Assembly (NCBI GenBank): GCA_022843165.1
Contig: JALHOD010000004.1
Location: forward strand, 62,001 to 126,000
Reading direction: 5' to 3'
Source: Pseudorhodoplanes sp.
GTDB lineage: Bacteria > Pseudomonadota > Alphaproteobacteria > Rhizobiales > Xanthobacteraceae
DNA: 64,000 nt
Part shown: one piece after another, positions 58,371-64,000 of the stretch
Numbering within the stretch: the stretch's first letter is position 1
How the letters are laid out: each line of letters opens with the position of its first letter
The notes under the pieces: generated by a model
Database searches by the model: none
What the model was told of the DNA's origin: nothing
The model's input: only the letters and a program-made list of their open reading frames with translations
Made by a program: the position numbers and the translations under genes

Positions 58371-58611
58371 TGACTTGTCCTCATCGGAAACATCTCATTG
58401 GCACATCATTTCGGACCGGCTCGCCCGAGTCCGTGCGCCGCGCCTTGCTGGACCATGGGGGTCGCCGATGACGCTCGTTCAGGAGCGCTCCGACCCGACC
58501 CGGATTTCACGATGACTTCGCCGTCCACCACTGGCACCCCACGAAATCCCTATGAAACTTGGCCAAACTAGGGCGCGTACCGGCCTTATCGGACGGTAAC
58601 CAGCGCCGATT

Positions 58612-58629
58612 GTGGTTAAGGAAGGGTTA
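58612..58629 (+). promoter_or_regulatory. Near-match to a CtrA site upstream of tolQ
   Basis: TTAA-N7-TTAC differs from the CtrA consensus by one base. It lies about 245 bases upstream of tolQ. Alone it is weak evidence. Confidence 0.25.
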
Positions 58630-58710
58630 CAATTGCCGGCCCGCGAGGGAAAGCGGGAATGAACCTTTTTGGCCGCCGCAGCACAAAATAATGCAGTGAA
58701 ACCGGGGGCT

Positions 58711-59020
58711 TATTTGAATCTTTCCAGTCTGATCGGGCTCATCGGCAACCTGATCCCGCTCGCCGGGGTCTTTCTACTGGCAATGAGACCCGTTCCAGCT
58801 CCTGATGCCGTACTGGCTGGAAACCGTGATCGTGGCCGGCTTCGCACTGGCCCGGATCGGAACGGTGCCAAAAGCGCTGCTTGGCACCATCAAGATCAAC
58901 GGTGCCGTCCGCCCGGCCACCCACCGCAACCTGATCGAGCTGTTCGGCTGCGGCATTCATCTTCGTGCATTTCCTGTTTCAATGGCTGTTGTTCTCCGGC
59001 GACTTAACCGGCGGCCGCGT
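58711..59020 (+). pseudogene. Decayed DUF6498-like membrane protein gene
   Basis: Pieces of one membrane protein occur in order but in different frames: LNLSSLIGLIGNLIPLAGVF, then FYWQ-stop-DPFQLLMPYWLETV and IVAGFALARIG, then HRNLIELFG, then AFIFVHFLFQWLLFSGD. At least two frameshifts and one in-frame stop (TGA after the FYWQ segment) separate them. The YWLETVI stretch is typical of DUF6498 proteins. The 3' end runs into the convergent ybgC gene, so the gene is also truncated. Confidence 0.65.
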
Positions 59021-59465
59021 CCTGATCCGCCTTCATCGCAATGCGCAGCGGCTTGGGAATCGGCCTGGCGCGTCCGTTCGACACGAAGGCCACGCGCACC
59101 CTGGCCTCGACCAGCAGATCCTCGCCGCGCAGCACGCGCTGATGCAGCGTCACCGACGCGCCTTTCACATCCGACGGCTCGGTGACGATGTGCAGGATAT
59201 CGTCCATCACCGCCGGCTTGTAGAAATCCAACGTCATTGCGCGCACCACGAAGGCGAAGCCCGGCGCTTCCCTCTCGGCTTCCTCGAACAGCTTGCGATG
59301 GTCGGCGCCGATCAGCCGCAGATAATTGGTGCGGCCGCGCTCCATGAAGCGCAGGTAATTGGCGTGATAGACGATGCCGGAAAAGTCGGTGTCCTCGTAA
59401 TAGACGCGTATCGGCTGAACGTGGCGGCCATCGCGGATTTCACCGTCGAGCGAAACTGAATTCAT
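59004..59465 (-). CDS. ybgC: Tol-Pal-associated acyl-CoA thioesterase YbgC
   Basis: 153-residue hotdog-fold thioesterase. The catalytic motif YYEDTDFSGIVYHANYLRFMERGR (about 22-46) contains the active-site Asp. The substrate may be short-chain or acyl-ACP-linked acyl groups in phospholipid metabolism. In many proteobacteria it begins the tol operon directly; here a decayed gene separates it from tolQ. Confidence 0.94.
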   Translation of the reverse strand: MNSVSLDGEIRDGRHVQPIRVYYEDTDFSGIVYHANYLRFMERGRTNYLRLIGADHRKLFEEAEREAPGFAFVVRAMTLDFYKPAVMDDILHIVTEPSDVKGASVTLHQRVLRGEDLLVEARVRVAFVSNGRARPIPKPLRIAMKADQDAAAG

Positions 59466-59510
59466 GCGGGAGATCGAAAAGTGTGGCGGGTGAGATCGCG
59501 GGGCGATGCC

Positions 59511-60719
59511 TCAGAGCCGCCCCCCGCGGCCCTCGCGCGCCTGTTCCTGAACGGGATCAAGCCGGTAGAGCCCTCCTTCGGCATCGTCTGTCAGAACATA
59601 TAATAGACCGTCGGGGCCTATCCGTACATCGCGGATGCGGCCGATCTCTTCATGCAGCAGCCGGGTTTCCCGAGTTACCCGGCCGTTTTCGGCTTCGAGG
59701 CGGAACAATGACTGGCCGGCCAGCGCGCCAACCCAGAAAACCGTAATGGGGCCGGACGATTCGACCGCCAGGCCGGATGGTGCGATCGCCTCATCGATCG
59801 GATGGAAGGGCTGTTCCATGCCTTCCTTGGCGGACCCGACACCGACCGGCTGGCCGTCGTAGCCCAGCCCATGCGTGATCACCGGCCATCCGTAATTGCG
59901 CTTCGGCAGGATCAGGTTCAGTTCGTCGCCGCCCATCGGCCCGTGTTCATGCGACCACAGCCGGCGAGCGGATTCCTCATAGGCCAGCCCCTGCGGGTTG
60001 CGGTGACCGTAGCTCCAGATTTCCGGGCGCGCCCCGGAGATGCCGACGAATGGATTGTCCTGCGGAATGGACCCATCGGTGCGGATGCGAAGGATCTTGC
60101 CGAGATGGGTCGACAAATCCTGCGCAGCCTCGGTCTGCCAGCGGTCGCCGAGGCTGAGGAACAGGAATCCGTCGGACGTGACCGCAAGCCGTCCGCCATG
60201 CTGCTCCGTCCGCTCCACCGCATCCGCTGTCTCGAACAGCACACGCCGCTGCGACAGCCGGTGGCGGGCAACGTCCAGCCGCGCGCGCATGACCCGCAGC
60301 GTCGTGGCCGCCGCGTCGCCATGCGTATATGAAAAGTAGATGTAACGATTGCGAGCGAAGTCCGGATCGATCGCGACGTCCAGCAATCCGCCCAGGCCCG
60401 CATTCTGGATCGGCGGCAGTCCTGCGATTTCTCGCGGGGATGCGCCTGGACCGATCACTTGCAGCCGGCCCGGACGTTCCGTCAGCAGGATGGCATTGTC
60501 GGGCAAGAAAGCGAGAGACCACGGAAACTCGAACGGACCCGCGATTCTGACCGCGTCCACTTCGGTAAAATGCGACTCTTCACCGCTGCCGCCCTCGGCT
60601 ATGCGCGCGGAAGCGGGCACAATCGCGATGGCTACCGCGAGCAGACCCACCGTCAACTCGCATCGCAGGTATTCGACAATGCGCGCGATCTGCATTGCAA
60701 CGTCCACAGTTCGCAACAT
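59511..60719 (-). CDS. PQQ-dependent sugar dehydrogenase (soluble GDH-like)
   Basis: 402-residue exported beta-propeller of the glucose/sorbosone dehydrogenase family. A hydrophobic signal (about 25-40) is followed by FPWSLAFLPDNAILLTERPGRLQ, the YSYGHRNPQGLAYE-type motif (IWSYGHRNPQGLAYEES) and HGPMGGDELNLILPKRNYGWP. The conserved His and Arg residues fit PQQ binding. It oxidises an aldose or a related sugar in the periplasm; whether it uses PQQ or another acceptor is not shown. It lies between the Nudix gene and ybgC. Confidence 0.9.
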   Translation of the reverse strand: MLRTVDVAMQIARIVEYLRCELTVGLLAVAIAIVPASARIAEGGSGEESHFTEVDAVRIAGPFEFPWSLAFLPDNAILLTERPGRLQVIGPGASPREIAGLPPIQNAGLGGLLDVAIDPDFARNRYIYFSYTHGDAAATTLRVMRARLDVARHRLSQRRVLFETADAVERTEQHGGRLAVTSDGFLFLSLGDRWQTEAAQDLSTHLGKILRIRTDGSIPQDNPFVGISGARPEIWSYGHRNPQGLAYEESARRLWSHEHGPMGGDELNLILPKRNYGWPVITHGLGYDGQPVGVGSAKEGMEQPFHPIDEAIAPSGLAVESSGPITVFWVGALAGQSLFRLEAENGRVTRETRLLHEEIGRIRDVRIGPDGLLYVLTDDAEGGLYRLDPVQEQAREGRGGRL

Positions 60720-60849
60720 TCTGAGAAGAGAACGCGGTCAATGCGGATTAATTCCAGCGATGGGGCGATACGTCACATCCGTAATGCAGTACCGCGAGAA
60801 AGTCGCGCTACTGCTCATGACGATGGTGCAGACCGGTGCGGTGATCGGG

Positions 60850-61248
60850 TCAACCGCGCGCGAGCGGCAGGACATGGTCCCGGGTCAATGGCGCCAGCGA
60901 ATGACCGTCCGGCCGCGCGGGATCGACCCAGACGATCTCGTCGATTTCGGCCGCGGGCCGGATGGCGCCCGTGATCTCGACCGCATAGACCACCGCCTTC
61001 ACGTCGCGGCCCGGTTCGTTGGCGGCGGCGCAGATGAATTCGCCGAGCCGGCGCGACGAACCTGCGACCACGCGGCAGCCGAGTTCCTCGTCGATTTCGC
61101 GCGCAAGCGCGGCATCGTCGTCCTCGCCGGCATCGCGCTTGCCGCCCGGCTGCATGAAGACGGCCGTGCCGCGCTTGCGCACCAGCAGGATTTTTCCGTC
61201 GGGATCGCGGATCAGCGCGGCGACGACTTCAATCGGACTGCCGCTCAT
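60850..61248 (-). CDS. NUDIX hydrolase
   Basis: 132-residue Nudix enzyme with a canonical Nudix box, [24 protein letters not shown] (GX5EX7REUXEEXGU), for divalent-metal-dependent cleavage of nucleoside diphosphate derivatives. The VFMQPGGK start of the box is typical of the MutT/ADP-ribose-like group, but the substrate is unknown. The start codon overlaps the ruvB stop (ATGA), so the two genes are translationally coupled. Confidence 0.93.
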   Translation of the reverse strand: MSGSPIEVVAALIRDPDGKILLVRKRGTAVFMQPGGKRDAGEDDDAALAREIDEELGCRVVAGSSRRLGEFICAAANEPGRDVKAVVYAVEITGAIRPAAEIDEIVWVDPARPDGHSLAPLTRDHVLPLARG

Positions 61249-62294
61249 GCGTCCTGGTCGTCCGGGAACAGGCCGAACTGCGAGGGATCGCGCGTCGGCT
61301 CGGCAAGGCCGAGATGGCGGAAAGCGTGCGAGGTCAGCAGCCGCCCGCGCGGCGTGCGCTGCACGAAGCCTTTCTGAATGAGATAGGGCTCGATGATGTC
61401 CTCGATGGCGTCGCGCGGCTCCGACAGGGCGGCCGCCATGGTCTCCACGCCGACCGGTCCGCCGCCGTAATTCATCGCGATGGTGGTGAGATAGCGCCGG
61501 TCCATGGCGTCGAGTCCCGCGCTGTCGACCTCCAGCGCGCCCAGAGCCTTGTCGGCGATCCTGCGGTCGATCGGCTTGTTGCCTTCGACATGCGCGAAGT
61601 CGCGCAGCCGTCGCAGCAGACGCCCGGCGATGCGCGGGGTGCCGCGCGCGCGCCGCGCGATCTCGTTAGCGCCGTCGGGCGTAATCTGCGCGCCGAGCAC
61701 CCGCGCGCCACGCGTGACGATGTGTTCCAGTTCGGCTTCGGAATAGAAATTCAGCCGCACCGGAATGCCAAACCGGTCGCGCAGCGGATTGGTCAGCAGG
61801 CCCGCGCGCGTGGTGGCGCCGATCAGCGTGAATTTCGACAGTTCGATCTTCACCGAGCGCGCCGCAGGCCCCTCGCCGATGATCAGGTCGAGCTGGAAAT
61901 CCTCCATCGCGGGATAGAGGATTTCCTCCACCGCCGGGTTGAGCCGGTGGATCTCGTCGATGAACAGAACGTCGCGCTCCTCAAGGTTGGTGAGCAGGGC
62001 GGCGAGATCGCCGGCTTTCGCGATCACAGGTCCCGAGGTGGAGCGGAAATTCACGCCCAGTTCGCGCGCCATGATCTGCGCCAGTGTCGTCTTGCCAAGA
62101 CCGGGAGGACCGACGAACAGCACATGATCGAGCGCCTCCTTGCGCTCGCGCGCGGCGCGGATGAACACCTCGAGATTGGCGCGCGCCTGTTCCTGGCCGA
62201 CGAATTCGGCGAGCTTCTGCGGACGCAAGCTGGCTTCGGCGGGATCGTCGTCCCGCTTGTCGGCTGACAGAAGCGTGCGTCCGCTGGCAGTCAT
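61245..62294 (-). CDS. ruvB: Holliday-junction branch-migration ATPase RuvB
   Basis: 349-residue AAA+ motor that drives RuvA-bound Holliday junctions. Walker [10 protein letters not shown] (about 62-70), Walker [10 protein letters not shown], sensor [18 protein letters not shown] and the C-terminal winged helix ([13 protein letters not shown]). It acts with RuvA, encoded 436 bases further along; a cytidine deaminase gene lies between them. Confidence 0.97.
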   Translation of the reverse strand: MTASGRTLLSADKRDDDPAEASLRPQKLAEFVGQEQARANLEVFIRAARERKEALDHVLFVGPPGLGKTTLAQIMARELGVNFRSTSGPVIAKAGDLAALLTNLEERDVLFIDEIHRLNPAVEEILYPAMEDFQLDLIIGEGPAARSVKIELSKFTLIGATTRAGLLTNPLRDRFGIPVRLNFYSEAELEHIVTRGARVLGAQITPDGANEIARRARGTPRIAGRLLRRLRDFAHVEGNKPIDRRIADKALGALEVDSAGLDAMDRRYLTTIAMNYGGGPVGVETMAAALSEPRDAIEDIIEPYLIQKGFVQRTPRGRLLTSHAFRHLGLAEPTRDPSQFGLFPDDQDA

Positions 62295-62295
62295 G

Positions 62296-62718
62296 TCACC
62301 CCGCCTGCCCGCGCGTATACTTGTTCGGCAGCAGATCGGCGATCGATACCACCTGCTCGCCGTCGCCGTTCGGCACGATCACGCGCGCCCCGGAATCGTA
62401 ATCGTGGATCACCTCGCGGCACATGCCGCAGGGCGACACCACCTTGATGGTCCGGTCATGGTCGTCGGGCTTGGGATGGCGCACCGCGACGATGGTCTCG
62501 ATCCCCTTGTCGCCTGCTTCGGTGATGGCGCGGCCGATCGCGACCGGCTCGGCGCAGACCGCCATGCGGCCGAGATAGGCGTCGATATTCACGCCTGTCA
62601 CCACGCGGCCGTCGCGCGTGCGCAAGGCGGCGCCGACCTCCTGCCAGTCGTTGCGGTAACGCTGCCGGATTGCCTCGCGCGCGGCCTCGATCAAATCCCT
62701 GTCCTTCTGGGTCAACAT
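62296..62718 (-). CDS. Cytidine deaminase family protein
   Basis: 140-residue zinc deaminase: [10 protein letters not shown] (catalytic Glu) and PCGMCREV supply the zinc ligands, with the N-terminal [22 protein letters not shown] fold typical of homotetrameric cytidine deaminases and blasticidin-S deaminases. It converts cytidine to uridine or a related nucleoside. It is inserted between ruvA and ruvB (2-base gap to ruvB), an uncommon position, and is probably cotranscribed with both. Confidence 0.88.
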   Translation of the reverse strand: MLTQKDRDLIEAAREAIRQRYRNDWQEVGAALRTRDGRVVTGVNIDAYLGRMAVCAEPVAIGRAITEAGDKGIETIVAVRHPKPDDHDRTIKVVSPCGMCREVIHDYDSGARVIVPNGDGEQVVSIADLLPNKYTRGQAG

Positions 62719-62729
62719 TCACGCGTCTC

Positions 62730-63347
62730 TTACTTCGACAGTTCTTTCAGACCAAAACGTATCAGCTTCGCGGTGTCGGCGCCCTCGCCCGCCTGCCGCG
62801 CGGCGGCCGCAATGGCGGCGGAGGCCTGCGGCTGAGCATAGCCGAGATTGACCAGCGCGGAGACCGCGTCGAGCACCGGCCGCGGCGCCCGGTTCTCCTC
62901 GACGGCACCGGCCAGAGCCACCAAAGCCGGATCGATATTGCTGAACGCCGGCACCTTGTCCTTCAATTCTGTCACGATGCGTTCGGCGACCTTGGCGCCG
63001 ACGCCCGGCGCCCGCGACACCGACGCCTTGTCGCGCAGGGCGATGGCATCCGCCAGATCGGCCGGCCGCAGCGTGCTCAGCACGGCCAGCGCCACCTTGA
63101 CGCCGACGCCCTGCACCGTCTGCAGCAGCCGGAACCATTCGCGCTCATGATCGCTGGTGAACCCGAACAGCCGGATCTGGTCCTCGCGCACATGGGTCTC
63201 GATCGACAGCGCCACCGCTTCGCCCTGCAGCGGCAGCGATTGCAGGGTGCGCGCCGAGCAATGCACCTGATAGCCGACGCCCTGGACGTCGAGGATCACA
63301 TAATCCTCGCCGTAGGAATCGATCACCCCTTTGAGCTTGCCGATCAT
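62730..63347 (-). CDS. ruvA: Holliday-junction DNA-binding protein RuvA
   Basis: 205-residue junction-binding protein: N-terminal OB-fold ([30 protein letters not shown]), tandem helix-hairpin-helix motifs ([18 protein letters not shown] and [19 protein letters not shown]), and a C-terminal domain that contacts RuvB. ruvC is usually immediately upstream of ruvA in relatives; here the upstream DNA encodes a divergent oxidoreductase, so ruvC is elsewhere. Confidence 0.96.
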   Translation of the reverse strand: MIGKLKGVIDSYGEDYVILDVQGVGYQVHCSARTLQSLPLQGEAVALSIETHVREDQIRLFGFTSDHEREWFRLLQTVQGVGVKVALAVLSTLRPADLADAIALRDKASVSRAPGVGAKVAERIVTELKDKVPAFSNIDPALVALAGAVEENRAPRPVLDAVSALVNLGYAQPQASAAIAAAARQAGEGADTAKLIRFGLKELSK

Positions 63348-63403
63348 TTTGGCTTGTTACCACGAGTCGGCAGGGGGGCCATGGCGGGATCGAATCCCGG
63401 TCT

Positions 63404-63419
63404 GGGGCGTTAACGCCCC
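63404..63419. repeat. 16-bp perfect palindrome in the ruvA upstream region
   Basis: GGGGCGTTAACGCCCC lies between ruvA and the divergent oxidoreductase gene. A GGGATCGAATCCC segment (T-arm-like) lies just before it at about 63385-63397. Either could be a regulator site. Confidence 0.4.
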
Positions 63420-63445
63420 GTTTCAGCAGGTCTTTTCAGCAAAAT

Positions 63446-64000
63446 ATGGCAACCGACAGCAAGAATTTGCGCACCGGCCGCACGGTCTGGCAGAGCCGGC
63501 GCGCGCCCGTCATCCCGTACACGCCGCTGACGCGAGACGTCCGGACCGACGTGCTGGTCATCGGCGCGGGCATCACCGGAGCCTTGGTGGCGGAGGCGCT
63601 GTCCGGCGCCGGCCTGCAGGTTGTACTCGCGGATAAGCGCCGCCCGATGGCGGGCGCGACCTCGGCCAGCACCGCGCTGATCCAGTACGAGATCGACGTG
63701 CCGCTCACCGACCTGAGCCGAAAGATCGGCGCGGCGGATGCGGCGCGGGCCTGGCGGCGGTCGCGGCTGGCCGTGACGTCGCTCGCCGCGCAGATCGGCG
63801 AACGCGACATTCCCGGCGTGGTGAGCCGGGACTCGCTCTATCTCGCCGGCAACAAGATGAACGCCGCCGATCTGCAACAAGAAGCCGAGGCGCGCCGCGC
63901 GATCGGCCTCGAGACGCTGTATCTCGGGCGCGCGGCGCTGAAAGAGCGATTCGGCATATCGCGCGCCGCCGCCCTGCTCGGCTACGGCAATCTCGCCGCC
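63446..64000 (+). CDS. FAD-dependent oxidoreductase (DAO family), partial
   Basis: First 185 residues of a flavoprotein, cut by the window end. The FAD-binding Rossmann motif VLVIGAGITGALVAEALSGAG is at about 36-56, followed by the DAO-family RRPMAGATSASTALIQYE stretch. It probably continues as an amine- or acid-oxidising enzyme; no Rieske domain can be seen because the C-terminus is missing. The ATG at 63446 is the only plausible start. It is divergent from ruvA. Confidence 0.85.
   Translation, partial: MATDSKNLRTGRTVWQSRRAPVIPYTPLTRDVRTDVLVIGAGITGALVAEALSGAGLQVVLADKRRPMAGATSASTALIQYEIDVPLTDLSRKIGAADAARAWRRSRLAVTSLAAQIGERDIPGVVSRDSLYLAGNKMNAADLQQEAEARRAIGLETLYLGRAALKERFGISRAAALLGYGNLAA

Noticed and set aside
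63361-63420. Possible tRNA 3' end (GGGATTCGATCCC T-arm-like on the minus strand)
   Set aside because: Only a T-arm-like palindrome is present; no matching acceptor, D or anticodon arm could be built around it.

Overview
This GC-rich window looks like a chromosomal segment of an alphaproteobacterium of the order Hyphomicrobiales (Rhizobiales), probably near the Xanthobacteraceae or Nitrobacteraceae. The reasons are: a trxB-lsrB/vtlR pair followed by an AbcR-like small RNA; the carA/YqeY and carB-greA neighbourhoods; a tolQRAB-pal-ybgF-tilS-ftsH cluster; a DnaG without zinc ligands; and candidate CtrA, FixK and EcfG promoter motifs. Most of the window is housekeeping DNA. There is no prophage, CRISPR array, intact insertion sequence or rRNA operon.

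Layout. 0.1-3.8 kb: an exported protein and a three-gene Mla-type lipid transporter (mlaE, mlaF and a fused mlaD-PqiC). 3.9-4.2 kb: an internally deleted IS630 transposase scar. 4.2-7.8 kb: a lytic transglycosylase, a YqhA-family membrane protein and ettA. 7.8-10.8 kb is the accessory patch: repeat-rich DNA, a brnTA toxin-antitoxin pair, an HNH-nuclease fragment, an inverted fragment of the rpoD 3' end, and a MerR-DUF2938-DUF2798 module. 10.8-15.4 kb: rpoD and dnaG. 15.5-16.4 kb: a second brnTA pair behind a long leader. 16.5-19.4 kb: an HlyD/MacB-type exporter. 19.6-22 kb: ppa, an orphan Bug-type solute-binding protein, YqeY and a small membrane protein. 22-29.2 kb: carA, a frameshifted GDCCVxC gene, a cupin, a methyltransferase, an odd tRNA-Cys, carB behind a candidate attenuator, and greA. 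29.2-32.9 kb: TauE/SafE, Lrp, trxB, lsrB/vtlR and the AbcR-like RNA. 33-36.4 kb: a DUF421 pair, then a TetR regulator divergent from a small-ORF/hairpin-array/nemA unit. 36.4-41.2 kb: an EF-G paralogue, a GlcD-type oxidase and a universal stress protein with a FixK/FNR box. 41.2-49.8 kb: a YbdK-type ligase with an EcfG-type promoter, a TetR regulator, a TPP enzyme with a NIPSNAP protein, AzlCD, an MFS transporter, a duplicated-domain secreted protein and a DUF4424 protein. 49.8-63.4 kb, nearly all minus strand: ftsH, tilS, ybgF, pal, tolB, tolA, tolR, tolQ, ybgC, a PQQ-type sugar dehydrogenase, a Nudix hydrolase, ruvB, a cytidine deaminase and ruvA. The window ends inside an FAD-dependent oxidoreductase.

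How the genes fit together. The mla operon, the lytic transglycosylase and the Tol-Pal cluster all maintain the envelope. carA, carB and greA are separate units serving pyrimidine supply and transcription. The 40-42.5 kb block looks stress-regulated, with oxygen control of the Usp and general-stress control of the YbdK ligase. The most unusual structures are the four-hairpin array ahead of nemA, the tRNA-Cys with an abnormal anticodon arm, and the inverted rpoD 3'-end copy beside the rpoD locus. None of these was tested by a database search.
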